DNA of 64,000 nt from Telopea speciosissima (taxonomy: Eukaryota > Streptophyta > Magnoliopsida > Proteales > Proteaceae): positions 13,090,862 through 13,154,861 of the forward strand of contig NC_057918.1 in NCBI RefSeq assembly GCF_018873765.1, in the 5' to 3' direction. This document shows, one piece after another, positions 33,429 to 47,400 of this stretch. A program made the position numbers and the translations under genes. Below the pieces are notes generated by a model. That model saw only the letters and a list, made by a program, of their open reading frames with translations, had not been told where the DNA came from and made no database searches. Numbering within the stretch: position 1 is the first letter of the stretch; every line of letters starts with the position of its first letter.

Positions 33429-34147
33429 ATAGCCCATAGGCCATAGCCCTCTTTGACAATTAGACACAAGAAAATAGACGAGAGGGCTTACAATCTCCCA
33501 TGATAAAGTGTTTGGTATTATGTGTGAAAGGCAGTTAAGTGACCAGTAGCTGTTAAGTCACTTGTTAGTCTTTGGTCTCTATAGCTTCCCCTTCGTCCAA
33601 GTAATTGCGCCAAAGCATTGTTTTTCAAAAAGTGCATGCGGGTCAAATGCGCCGTCAAAGGCACTTCGTAGCAGATTGGCTGCCCTATCTCTTTCTTTCA
33701 CCTTATTTTCCCTCACAACAACCAACTTCTAGACCCATTCATTGAAGGTCTCTCTCTCTCTCTCTCTAGACTGAAGTTTCTTTGCTTCTGGCCTTCTGCT
33801 TGAGATTTTCATGTAAGGCATTGTCTGAATAACACCTTATAGACATATTTAAAACGCGTAATCTACTCTTGATTGTTTCTTGTTTCGTTTAATTTTTTTT
33901 TTTTTTTTTAAAGTAGCAATATAATATTTTCAAAGTAATTTATAAGTGATTTTGTATCATGTCATTCTCATGAGGTGTCATTAATTTACACATTTTTTGG
34001 ATTACATATGAAATGATAAGATCTTACTTTTATATTAAAATAAAAATATGTAACAAAAAAAAAAAAAGTTGTAGATTATTTGACAGGAAAGTCATTAAGA
34101 ATTGATAAAAAAAAAAAAAAAGGATGAAGAATTTAATCATTGATGTT
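33429..34147. other. Intergenic stretch with simple repeats
   Basis: Contains a CT microsatellite (about 33752-33768) and several A- or T-runs (33895-33910, 34057-34068, 34110-34123). No exon was recognised. Confidence 0.4.
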
Positions 34148-35453
<1,306 letters not shown>

Positions 35454-35455
35454 TG

Positions 35456-35864
35456 AGGTGTCATTATTCCCACAGCCTCCTATTATATGAAGTCCATTCC
35501 AAGATCGAGTCCCATATGTATAACCATCAAGAGCATTGGACAAAGAAATTCTCTCTTGATCACCATGGTTGGATGAAAGAAAATTCCCTTCATCTAATGA
35601 TCGAGAGGAATAAGAGACCACATGTACAAACAATTCTTGTGCTTGATTGACTACTTCAGCATTGGAAATTAATCTTCTTGCAAATTCTGCCCTGGTTTTC
35701 CCTAGATAGTAACTGTTCTGAACATGAATACTTTTTAGTTTTCTTGAGAGGATTATAAAAAAGACAAAAGGTGAGACAAAGCAGCTTTCTTTCTTTTGAA
35801 AATTATTAACCCCTGAACTGATTGGAACCGACCACGTCGTGTTCTTCTTCACACCACTGTTCAT
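35456..35864 (-). pseudogene. Unrecognised coding-like frame, possibly a gene fragment
   Basis: An ATG frame at 35864 stays open for more than 130 codons before running into the repeat at 35453. The stretch TRAEFARRLISNAEVVNQAQ, ELFVHVV, then SLSNALDGYTYGTRSWNGLH has protein-like composition (amphipathic helix, then Ser/Gly/Trp-containing loop). I cannot name a family. The change to AT-rich repeat sequence right at the 35453 junction suggests truncation by the neighbouring element. It could also be a chance frame. Confidence 0.3.
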
Positions 35865-35964
35865 GGTACGTCATCGATCAACCTTTGATTCACATTTTTC
35901 ATTTGCTAAATTCAATAGAGTGCTAGAAAAGGCATTTAGACTTATATTTTACTCTAAACCATGC

Positions 35965-36470
35965 ATGCATGGTTCTAACCATAGGTATTGGGCGATCCGT
36001 ACCCATGGTTCTAAGTATCGGTATCGTATCGGACGATACATATCAGTTTTACAAGTCATCGATATTGATATTATGTCAATATCATATCGGTAGCACAGTA
36101 CAGACAATGGGTAAAATGGTCCAAAAACTCATTTTTAAAAGAAATCAAGGGATAATTTTGTTCGATACAGTCGATTTAGGCCGATACCGTATCAGTATCA
36201 TATCAATTTTTTGTGTTGCCGATATCCGTTCTAATACCGTGCATTAAAACTATATCCGTATCAGTTTTACAACTTATCAATCTCGATATTATGTTGATAT
36301 CGTATCAATGACACGGTACGATCAAAGGATAAAATGGTCAAAAAAAATCTATTTTTAAAGGAAAATTAGAGGCAAATTTGTCTCATACGATCAATCCTCA
36401 CTGATATTATATCAATTTCTAAATTGATCGATACCCGTTTCGATAATATGCACTAAAACCATGACAACAT
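35965..36470 (+). mobile_element. Two family I MITEs in tandem
   Basis: Two head-to-tail copies are present, about 35965-36245 and 36246-36470. Each contains ATCAGTTTTACAA.T(C/T)ATC, AATGG(G/A)TAAAATGGTC-type and TTTTTAAA(A/G)GAAA motifs. The first ends GTGCATTAAAACTAT and the second TGCACTAAAACCATG. The left flank reads CATGGTTCTAACCATAGGTA and then CATGGTTCTAAGTATCGGTA, so the left end is itself partly duplicated. Confidence 0.65.
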
Positions 36471-37800
36471 GAGACATGTTTTCATTGATGTCAAAAGCAA
36501 GAAAAAGAAGACGAATCAAAGTGTGAATCTATTATCTACAAAGCTAGATCTCTTTTTAAAATACAATGGTTTGACCATGAACATATATTTATGAGAATTA
36601 TGGATCATAAGACCAGATTATTTATTTAGTGTCAGTGAGACCAAATTCAAACAGATTACGACATGACATGTACGTGTGCATGGGAAGAACCTCACATAAG
36701 CCTCTTTTTTGTTTTTTGAAGGAAAAAAACAATCAAAAGTTTTGAGTGTCTTCTTATCCTTTCCACTAAGGATTAATAATTGTAAGAATCGTCTGATGGT
36801 TGTTTTTAACTGAACTGATTGATCCTCTGATGCATGCGTACAACAATTAAGGGAGGTGGGATTTTCGGCTTTTTATAGGGGTGGAGCGATCATTTTACAT
36901 CTTCTATAGAGCCACATGATCAGGTAGCATTCTTTTTTCTTATAGTATATGATTTGAATTAATCACAAGCTACATTTCGAAATCAATTAATCCAATCACA
37001 TATCTTCTAGTAAACTGACATGCAAAGCTTGTCAATGTATCGATTTGGTTTGGGTATTCAATTGATTTGGTCTAAAGGAGTGTTAGTGTGATTCGAAACT
37101 CAATCGATTGACTCTCTTAATAAAAAAATCACTCTATATCAAACCTAAGAACTTTTGGGAATAAAGCAAGGGACCAATTCAAAGAAAGTTATCAATTTTA
37201 AGCTCACCCACTTTGGTGACGATAAGAAACAACCAATTACATCTCTGATTTGGATAAAATCCCTATTAATCTGCTCTTTAGTTATGATAAACTTTGAATA
37301 AAACGATTGCATCACTTTGAGGTTTGAACTTTGAACTAAACAACCTAAACGACCTCTCTTTAATTATTTATCAGAAATCAATTAAAAGAAATACTTATTA
37401 AATTTCAGATCAAAGATTTCATACACAACCATGCAAGCATGCATGGTCGTGTCCGCTCTTACAAAAAGTAGGAAAAGTCATAAACCCTCCACTCATATTT
37501 AATGTTTCGAAACTGCTAACGCTCTCATAGGCCCGGCTTACACAGCTGTGTATGAAAACTTCCCCTTTGACTTTCCTTCACTTCAGTGTATGCAAAGGTT
37601 AGAAGAAGGTAATCAATCATTGTTCATCAACCACAAGTGAATGGGGCCAACTCCGTTATAATCTCTATGCCCTAAACCCAATATTCCAATCTGATGGTTA
37701 TTTAACAAGGTGAGCCACCCTATGTCTCTAATCCGTTCCATCATCCTATACAATCTCCCTTAAAAAACCTAATTCCAATTTCAATTCCAATTCCAAGACT
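36471..37800. other. Intergenic region upstream of the receptor kinase
   Basis: No gene was recognised. A weak foldback-type motif (AGGGGTGGAGCGATCATTTT) occurs near 36878. The part closest to 37800 must contain the distal promoter of the NILR1-type gene. No clear TATA box could be assigned. Confidence 0.35.
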
Positions 37801-37883
37801 TTAGTCGTTAAAAGCTGTTGAGGTGGAATAGGAGGGCTTCTGGGCTGAGCCGGAAACAAGAAAGAGGGAGAGAGACGGTCAAA

Positions 37884-38090
37884 ATGGGCGGCGTTTTGTC
37901 CTTCCCAGTTCCACTACTTCTCAAACTCCTCCTTCTCCAAGACAAAACTAAAACACTTTGTGATGCGTGTTTTGTTGCGGTCGGTGCACGCCGCCACTTC
38001 ATTTTCTCTGCAACGAACGACATTCCAAATCTTTCATTCTCTGCAAATTCTTTTTCCCTTCAACAACAATTAATGTATATAATTGGATAG
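37884..38090 (+). promoter_or_regulatory. Possible upstream ORF in the leader of the receptor kinase gene
   Basis: A 68-codon ATG frame (MGGVLSFPVP LLLKLLLLQ, then hydrophobic/basic sequence) ends at 38090, 62 bp before the receptor start codon. Its start context (AAAATGGGC) has A at -3 and G at +4, favourable in plants. If the transcript begins upstream of 37884 this would be a uORF able to lower translation. The transcription start is not known, so this is conditional. Confidence 0.35.
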
Positions 38091-38152
38091 CGTTACCGAT
38101 ATCAAACAGTAAGGAAAGCAGAAGTGAAACAGAAGCAGCGACGAAGGAGATC

Positions 38153-41100
38153 ATGTCAGAAGGAGAAACCGATATCCCCATCTGGTGGTTGTTAATCTTT
38201 TCCTTGATACTCATCGCAGGTATCTTAATTCCCTCCCCCCACCCCCTTTCTCTAACCCTCTCGTCTTTAGAGTTTCTCTGTTCGACAATTTTGATGAATT
38301 TGTTCTTAAAAACTCCACTAATGTCAAGCTTTTAAAATCCCTTCTCTCTATCAGGTCAGATAGTTACCGGAAACTCTCTACAGAACGACAAAGAAGCCCT
38401 ACTTCAACTGCAGACATTTCTTCAAAAAAACAACCCAATCCACAGAGGGAGATACGCGGAGTGGAACAACAATTCCTCCCCTTGTGAATGGTCTGGAATC
38501 ACTTGCAGAGTCAAAGATTCACGGGTCATTGGAATCAATCTCTCCGACTCCAACATCTCAGGCAAGATGTTTGATAACTTTTCTCATATGACTGAGCTTT
38601 CAGAACTGAATCTCTCGAAGAACACGATTGGTGGGCCCATCCTTGATTATTTGAATAGATGCCAAAATCTCAGATATCTAAATCTCTCTGAAAATATCCT
38701 CGAAGGAGAGCTCAATCTTACTGGACTAACTAGCTTAGAGACACTCGACATCACAAACAATCGATTCTACGGTGGAATTCGATTTAATTTCCCGACACTC
38801 TGTAACATATTGGTTACTCTAAACATTTCGACAAACAATTTCACAGGCACGATTGATGATTGCTTTGATGAATGCTTGAACTTGCAAAATCTCGATCTCA
38901 GCGAAAACAATTTCACTGGCCAGATATGGTTGGGGTTCCAGAGGCTACGAGAGTTCTCTGTGTCGAATAACAGTTTAACCGGAGAAATCTCTCCGTCGAT
39001 TTTTACTGAGAATTATTGTACTCTGCATCTTCTAGATTTATCGAAGAACGACTTCTATGGGTCAATTCCAAAAGAGGTCTCCAATTGCAAAAACTTGTTT
39101 TTTCTGAGCTTGGGAGATAACAATTTCACTGGCCTTACTCCATCCGAGATTGGATTGCTACCTAATCTTGAAACTCTGATATTGGGGAAGAACAGATTAT
39201 CAAGAGAAATTCCGGAATCATTGCTGAACTTGAGTAAGTTAGCATTTCTTGATTACTGTTGGAACAATTTTAGTGGAGATATACAGAAAATCTTTGGAAA
39301 ATTCGAGTCGTTAGAATATCTTATACTGTATGGAAATTACTATACGGGAGGATTAACCACATCAGGAATTCTCAAGTTGCCAAAACTTGTTCGATTGGAC
39401 CTCAGCATCAACAACTTCACCGGTCCACTACCAATTGAACTCTCTGAAATGCCAAAAGTGAAGTATTTGTTCCTTGCCTACAATCAATTCAATGGTAGCA
39501 TTCCACTGGAATTTGGGAATTTCTCTGCAATCCAAGCACTCGATCTCTCCTTCAATAGACTGACAGGAAGGATTCCTCCAACAATCGGAAAACTAAGCTC
39601 TCTTTTATGGTTGATGCTTGCTAACAATTCACTTACAGGGGAAATACCTCACGAGATTGGGAATTGCAGAAGCCTGTTATGGCTAAACCTTGCAAACAAT
39701 CGATTATCAGGGACGATCCCTTCTGAGATATCAAATATTGCCCAAAATCCTACTCCAACATTCGAGTCGAATAGGGATGACAGTCGAGTTCCGGCAAGTT
39801 CTGGCGAGTGTCAGTCAATGAAGCGGTGGATTCCGGCGAATTACCCACCTTTCAATTATGTGTATTCTCAGCTAACTATGAAGAAATGCAGAAGAATCTG
39901 GGATTCGTTACTCAAGGGGTATGGGATTTTCCCAATCTGTACAGCTAGTTCATCGGTCAGAACATTACAAATCAGTGGTTATCTCCAGCTCACAGGAAAC
40001 CAATTCTCCGGAAAGTTACCCCCAGAAATCGGCAGGTTGCAGAATTTCAGTCTCCTCCATGTCGGAATTAACAAATTGTCTGGAGAGCTCTCACCTGAGA
40101 TCGCAAATATGCCTCTGATGGTCCTGAACGTCTCTTACAATGAATTCTCTGGTGAAATTCCATCAGAACTCGGCAAATTCAACTGCTTGGAGTACCTGGA
40201 TTTGTCCCACAACAATTTCTCAGGCGAGTTCCCTGCAAGCTTGAACAATTTGAGTGAACTGAGCAAATTCAACGTCTCCTACAATCCACTCATCTCCGGC
40301 ATAGTTCCATCAACCGGACAATTAGCCACGTTCGAGAACGATTCATTCATCGGAGACCCTCTGTTAATTCTTCCAGATTTCATGAACGGCAACATCAGCA
40401 GCAGCAAAGGAAATCATACCCGACCTTCATCAAAAAAGGGAAAGAAAACAAGGATTGTCGCTGTGTTCTTAGCCCTCACATCAGCTTTCCTAGTTTGTGT
40501 GATTCTGTCGCTCATCATCTGGATTGTCTTTAAGATCCAGGTAGAGCCTTCTGCAACGTCTCTGTTAGAGGAAGAGGTTCCCAGCTCCACTGGATCATCA
40601 TCAGAAACGAAGGATTACGTCAACGTCATCCACAAGACGGCATTCACTTACGCCGATATAAAGACCGCCACCGAAAACTTTTCGCCGGAAAGAATCATCG
40701 GTAAAGGTGGATTCGGTACTGTTTATCGTGGCGAATTGCCTGACGGGAGAGAAATTGCAGTCAAGAAATTACATGGAGAAGGCTTCGAAGGGGAGAAAGA
40801 ATTCAAAACCGAAATGGAAGTATTGAGTTGCAGCGGCTGTGAGTGGCCGCATCCGAATCTGGTGACGCTTTACGGTTGGTGTCTTCATGGAAAGGAGAAC
40901 CTATTGGTTTACGAGTACATGGATGGTGGGAGCTTGGAGAATTTGCTTCCAGATCGGACGAGGCTGACATGGCAGATGCGTTTGGACGTGGCAACTGACG
41001 TGGCACGGGCACTGGTTTACCTACACCACGAGTGTTTCCCATCTATCGTGCACAGGGATGTGAAAGCTAGCAATGTGTTGCTGGATAAGGAAGGGAGGGC

Positions 41101-41611
41101 ATGTGTGACGGATTTTGGGCTGGCTAGAGTGGTGGATGCCGGTGAGAGCCACGTCAGTACTATGGTTGCCGGAACGGTGGGATACGTGGCACCGGAGTAT
41201 GGGCAGACATGGCAAGCGACGACGAAGGGTGATGTGTACAGTTTTGGGGTGTTGGCAATGGAGTTGGCAACAGCGAGGCGTGCCCTTGATGGAGGAGAGG
41301 AATGTTTAGTGGAATGGGCCAAAAGGGTTATAAGGAAAGATGGAAGGGATGATGATGATGATGGGTTGGGCTGGAATGTGTTGGTTCTTCTGGGCTTTGG
41401 GCTTGGTGGAGGTGCGGAGGAGATGTGTGAGTTGCTACGTGTTGGTATGCTGTGCACGGCGGAGGCTCCACAAGGTAGACCAAACATGAAGGAGGTTTTG
41501 GGAATGTTGGTTAAGATTGGGAAGAGAAATGGTGATTATGGTGGTTATGAATCTGCTTCACCGTCCCAAACTGTGGCGATGGAGACCTTGAAATTGTCCA
41601 TACATTCATGA
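38153..41611 (+). CDS. NILR1: LRR receptor-like kinase, NILR1 type (two exons, 1107 aa)
   Basis: Exons 38153-38219 and 38355-41611 join in frame (intron 38220-38354, GT-AG, 135 bp) to give 1107 aa; Arabidopsis NILR1 (At1g74360) has 1106. Exon 1 encodes the signal peptide (WWLLIFSLILIAG). Next come the N-terminal LRR cap (NDKEALLQLQTFL, CEWSGITC), about 18 leucine-rich repeats and a non-LRR island at about residues 486-563 (SGECQSMKRWIPANYPPFNY, GYGIFPIC). More LRRs, a transmembrane helix (about 722-748) and a kinase follow. Kinase residues: GKGGFG 805-810, AVKK Lys826, HRD 922-924, DFG 942-944, APE 968-970, so all catalytic residues are present and it is an RD kinase. Arabidopsis NILR1 is a plasma-membrane immune receptor needed for basal resistance to nematodes and reported to sense ascarosides. 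Orthology is inferred from the end-to-end match. A short Asp run (DDDDD) lies in the kinase C-lobe. Confidence 0.93.
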
Positions 41612-41844
41612 GAGGTTAATTTCAATACTTTATTATTGTTTTCTATTTTTGTTACTTTTTGACAGATAAGTAAAATATAAGATATTGTGTATTCCAGTGT
41701 TACAAATCTCTTGTACACATACACATATTCACCATTCATTATTTTGAATAAAAATGTAAGTTGTTTTTCTAACCCAATCAGAAGAAGAGAATAGCCGACT
41801 CCTTGCATCGATCAAGAAGAGATTTGCAGCATCTATCATTTGTG

Positions 41845-41988
41845 CCAGATCACATTCTCGTACGAGAACATGATCTTGTACACCCAGGCCAGCCACATAG
41901 AATCCACATAGAGAGGAAGAGTGGATTCCATGTGGCTGTCCCTTGATATACGAAATCGCGTTTTAATATGAGAATGTAATCCTAGTTC
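41845..41988. mobile_element. Foldback element, family L
   Basis: GATCACATTCTCGTACGAGA starts an arm that is complemented at the right by GAGAATGTAATCC. Inside, CCAGCCACATAGAATCCAC and GTGGATTCCATGTGGCTG form a clear inner inverted repeat. A related copy is at 54172-54280. It lies about 230 bp past the receptor kinase stop codon. Confidence 0.65.
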
Positions 41989-44478
41989 TCTTGATACAAT
42001 TTTTGACATCTCATTGATGCACTCGTCCTATGCTACTTGCTTGTTTAACGCTCTTCCATATTTTTAACCTAACTCAAACGATGAAAGTTTTTGTGGTGGA
42101 CAATCCAAGGACAAAATTTGGGGGTTGGGTGCATATATTTTGCCACGTGGAAGGTTGATGTGTTAATTAACATATAGGAAGTAGTTTGAATTGGCTATGT
42201 GTCAAATTTTATCCTCAAATTCAATAATTTACCCACCAATCTAATGGTATTAACCTCCTTTGTACATAAATGTAAACCAAACCCTTATAGGCCTATGGTA
42301 TTCCTGTATTTTCCATACTTTGTTTTATCATGTGGCCAACTCCAAAGCTAAAATTAGATATATAATCAGGGGTTTATGAGTCCATAAAATTCTAGACTCA
42401 CCCGATCTACCACATAATTGAACTTAGTACTCACCTATCATTTTTGTCATCATCTTCTAAAATCAGTGTTAATTAAAATTTGTTTATAGAAAATGTATAT
42501 ATTCATCAAAGAAAAATGGTGAGTAGATGCACATTTATTAAGGGGATTTTCATTTAGACACTCCCTGTCAGGCTATGTGCCTACGCCTAGATGTAGTAAG
42601 TGAGAATTGACTGCCTTTTCTTCCATGAAATGAAAAATCTCATCATTGTTTGGATGTCTCCGCATGAATTCTCATTGGCCCCCATGCTGGTGCAGGGGCC
42701 ACGTAGTCTGGTAGCAATCCCACTCTCTTAAAGAGAAAAAGAATGCTTTTAGGTTGTGTGCAGCCTGAATGAAAATCCCACCCCTATTGGATGCCCCCCT
42801 TCATGAGCTCTCATTGACCCCGTGCTGTCTGGTAGTGATCCCCCTCCCTTAATTAAATTTGCTTTTCATCAAATTAGTTCTGGTGTCTATCATTTTATGG
42901 CCATGCTCCTGTAGTCAAACACAAGATGGGGCAAAATATACGCCATACGCCCCATGAAAGGCTGAAATACTGACCCTTTTAATGTTTACTCGTGTGCTTC
43001 CATTGGCTCCCATGTTGGCGTAAGGGCCATGCTTCCGGACAGAAAATTGTTGTCCTATTATATTACTCCTCATTAAAAGAAGAGAGAGAGAAAGAGAGAG
43101 TGGTGAGTCCTCATTTTATTAATTTCTTCATTCCTATGCATCATTTTTCTTTGTCCTTCTCCTATTTATACAATGCTTTTAGATTCCCAGTTCCTGGATT
43201 ACTTTATTGTTTGATCCAGTGTAGTGTAGTAAGCTTATAAATTCTATCTGATGCTTGCAGTTGAAGCCCTGACTATCTGGTATCTATAGAGTTCATAGCT
43301 TCAGTGATTAAGATGTTTATGGCTTTAACCTCTCTGTTCTTTGATTACATTCTTACATTTTGTTACAGTATATTAATTTTAAGGGTTTCTTAGTGTCGAA
43401 AAGAATGGAATACAGAAATGTTCTCCCTTCCAATTATCTATGCTTGTGTTTGGGTAAGATTGGGAGAAAATTTCTGTTCTTTCTTTCAAGGTCCCACCAT
43501 TACTGATGCATCGTTGATAGATCATCCCTCATGTGGTGACAATAGAAAATCATGTCAATTGAGCTCGCAATGAAGAGGGAGCTCATGTATCGATGGAAAA
43601 TGGAGATGTTGAGTTTGCCGAGTTGGAATTTTATATGAATTAAAATTATAATTCAAATATTATAGGATGTTGTCGTTTTCTAATAGACACCTAAATGATC
43701 AATATGTGTGTCTATTGAAAGACTTATTTTGAATGGTCAACAAACAAGTATTGTGGGAAAAGACACGTTTGTGGTCATATCTTTTGGAAACATTACTTGA
43801 AGGGTGCCTATTCTTCTCGTATATGAAGAGAAGAGGTCTGGTCTATTTCTCTAACATTAATTTGAGACAATACTTAAGCCAATGCCTAAAAAGCGCAATT
43901 GCCAATGCTAGTCCCGCTTATGCGAGGTCCTTGAAGGGGTGAATTTGGAGTCAGTCCTAACCTTTGGTATTTTTGCGCAAAGTGGAAGTGGGTACCATCA
44001 AGACTCAAACCACCAGAGCATTTGCTCTAGTAGCCCTAAGCCTTACTATTGCTCTAAGCAATGGATCAATTTATTAGTTTGATAAACCATTCAACTAAAT
44101 TGTCACCTCTAACTGGGACAATCTAGGTAAAACAAGCTATTGACTACCTTCTACTTCACTTGACAGAGGAATGTTGAATTTCTATTGTTGGCATTCATGA
44201 AGGGCTCCTAGTTCTTTTCTTCAATCATCATGACTATCTAAGAAGATGAGCAAGTGCATTTGTTAAAAAACTTAAATGTTCCTGAAGCTATATAAATTGC
44301 AATTCAAACCTTCACTGATCGAGAATTAAAAGAATGAAATGATTAGTATTGTACATTTTATTAACTGTACATACAAATATAGCTATGTAAAATTGAAGAT
44401 CTCTGTTCTTTTGTTCAGGTCCTCAACTGCAAAATGGAACAAATATCATTGCTCAAAGCTGGTCACAATTCACAAACA
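41989..44478. other. Intergenic region with family H repeats
   Basis: No gene was recognised. Family H sequence (TCTCATTGGCCCCCATG.TGGTGCAGGGGCCA, then CAGTCTGG.AG.GATCCC) occurs at about 42655-42725, 42800-42850 and 42990-43060, each time followed by a different tail. A GA-rich stretch lies at 43080-43100. Family H also occurs at 55685 and 61850. Confidence 0.5.
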
Positions 44479-47400
44479 CTAATAATCATCTTTCGCCATG
44501 AATCTTTTAGCCTTCTCATAGGCCTTTTGTAAGTAACTTTGGATCCTAACCAAATCCAGTTTAACATCCTGGCCCTGCAAATAGATCTTCTTGATGTTGA
44601 ACCAATCCTCCTTCACCACAGCTTTAGGGTCTGTAAGCACCAAATGATCCTTTCCATACCTCTCTATTAAACTGCTCTCTTCCTGCTCTATCTTATATTC
44701 CACGTACTCCAAACCCATATCCCTTGATGATTTCCCAAAGCATGTCTCTGCAAGCCAATCAATTCCTATCGGCACCACCTGAATCAACACCGAACCCGGC
44801 CGGAGGAACAGAGAGTGGGTAAGCGCTGCACCGTGTACCCCAAGCATTGCATGGCTACCATTGATCAACCCATAAGCCTGGCTCAGAGACGAATAAAGAT
44901 TGGGCTCAAAGAGTATCACTTCAAATCCCACAGCCTCTGCTACCTGTACAACTTCAGCCTGGTTCAGTATCACTCGCCCAACACCACCATTCCGTGCCGC
45001 CAACACTAGACGGGGTCGGCGGCCTATTGATGGGCGGCGGAAATAGACTGGTATATCCCTGTAGGCATCTCCGATAACTGCTCGGAAATCAAGGAACGTT
45101 TCCGAGTGTGGTAACAATGAGGGCTCGATAGTCATGAAACCTTGAGATATAAGCCCCACCGTGGCCGATGGGAAGCAGTGGGTATCGGTGGCGCGATCGA
45201 GATTGACGATTGGGTGGCGGCTGAATTGCTGAAGCAGCTCAGCATACTTATTGATCCACCAGTCATCGCAATGGGAAACGACAAGGACGATGTCCTGATT
45301 AGATGAGATGGAGCGGGAGGTGACGAAGAGGGGGATGAACCCATCGTTGAAGTCATGGAAGAAGTTTCCGGTGTAACCGCCGGCGCTGAATATGAGTGCC
45401 GGAGCGGAGTGACGGAATTTGCAGGCGGGAGCGGGGGTGGATGCGGAAGCAGAGGTGACGGTGAGTTCTGTGATTCGGGTCATGACGCTCTTCTCCCATT
45501 TGCGAGGGTAGGGACGGATCTTTTCCTGTGTGGGTTGGTTTTTCGGGTTTTGATTATCCGAACCCGATACGAAGAGGGTATTGGTAGTTGGTTCCAAGAC
45601 GGTTTGACGGTTGAGGGAGCAGAGGTCGTAACGATAGTTGGAATGGTCACATATGATGGGCTGTATATCGGGTTTATCGGCTTTCAACTCCACTGGTACC
45701 GAATCCAGTGGGCCCCATGACGTACTCGGTTTTGCCTCTTCTTGCTTCTGTGAACTTCTTTCTGCAATGACGATTGACGACCATGAAAGTAAGGGAAAAT
45801 GAATAATAATAGAACTGGGAAAGCCGGTATATAGACCGTCACAGCTCATTCGGTTAATAAAATCAGAAATACGTGCAATGTGCTTCACGTCGTTTCCATT
45901 TTACATGTATTTATTTGGGGGACTCAATACATATCCCTTATGGTTTATGCCTAAAAATTAAAAAATAAGAAAAATTTATTGTTTTCAATGACACCAAGCT
46001 GGCCAGCATAATCGTGCAACCCAGACATGGTGAGGCATGCAATGATCGTTTTACTCTCGCTTGGGCAAGGTGTTCGGGCAAGAATAAAGCGATCATTGCA
46101 CGCCTCGTCATGTCTAGGTCGCACGGTCTTGTTGGGCAATTCGACCGTGAAGGATCCAAATTGAAAATCTATCACTTGTGTACTTGAAAAACCTATGATA
46201 AAAATAAAATTAATGGCATCTTTTAAATGCACCATGTGTCATTCAAAGAATCTCAAAATAAAATTATTTTATCATTATTCCTCAATAATTATGACCACGA
46301 GTACAACTGAAAAAAAATATGAGATGTGTGAGAATGGGGTTTTGTCAACCATCTTGTCATTGTGGGATATAGTTACACAGTTGGAAGGGTAGACTAGGAG
46401 GACATGGAATTGACATCCTTTACTTCCACCTGCCTCTAGTTCTGTGTGCACCTTACACACAATGATGCATACAAAAACTGTCTTACCCCTGTTCAGGCAA
46501 GGAGCTCGGGCAGGGGTAATGCAGTCTTTGCGTGCCCCGTTGTATAGGGCGCACACGAAACTAGGGGTAGGCGAAAGTACAGGATTCGGACTCGGAGGAC
46601 ATGTCTTTATGTTTTTCATTGTCTCAAGAGGAATTATTGGTTTTTTCCCCAAGGTTTTACTAGATGGAATTGGGAATAAAATCTTGGAGATAAAATCAGT
46701 CCATGTCACTTTTGATCTGGATCAGATTGAAATTGGCCTGTCCCAATAACTCTAGAAGACTAGAATCAGCCTTCAGATCCAAAAACACAAACTCTACGAT
46801 TTTTAAGTGTGAATCGATCATATTATATCAGTCAAAATTGGAATTGGTCAAATTCACAATTCTTGAAACCATGGGATTTTTTTTTTCAAACACGACAACA
46901 TTAAAAGTATGGTGTTAAACACTCACATATGCTTATTTGATAATATTAAGGGAGAGGAATAGGCACACCGCCTACCACAAGTTAGCAGGTGGCACCAATG
47001 TGGGTGGAAGACTGAGCATCATATAGGAGGGGCAGCGTTCATTTCAAAGAGTGAAAAGAGAGATAGAAAGAGTGGCTCTAGCTTACAATATACAAGTGGT
47101 GTACCCTAGCCTTTTCCCTAATATTATTTGTGAAAAAACTGTAATAGAGGATTGGGAAGTAGTTTTCTGGAGTGTGGCTTACGGCGCCAACACTCCTATA
47201 TATCTATCTCTCTTCCCCTCAAAACAAGGGGGTAGAGATGTATTTTCATTTGAAGAGGAGAGAGATAGATTCATGGGAGTGCTGGCGTAGGCCACTCTCA
47301 AACAGAGTTCTTTTTTCCTAGAGGATTTATCAAGCATTCTAGCTTTCTAAATGTTTTATACATCTACACTAGTTAAAAAAAAGGCATATCAAGTGCACGA

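Noticed and set aside
41017-41487. 156-residue minus-strand frame within the receptor kinase gene
   Set aside because: It is a shadow of the kinase domain coding strand; its Ser/Pro/Thr-rich translation matches no family.
45762-45888. GTG start of the long GT61 frame as the protein start
   Set aside because: It is not ATG, lacks a proper anchor and passes through a good splice acceptor at 45761/45762. The upstream exon at 47790-47913 fits better.
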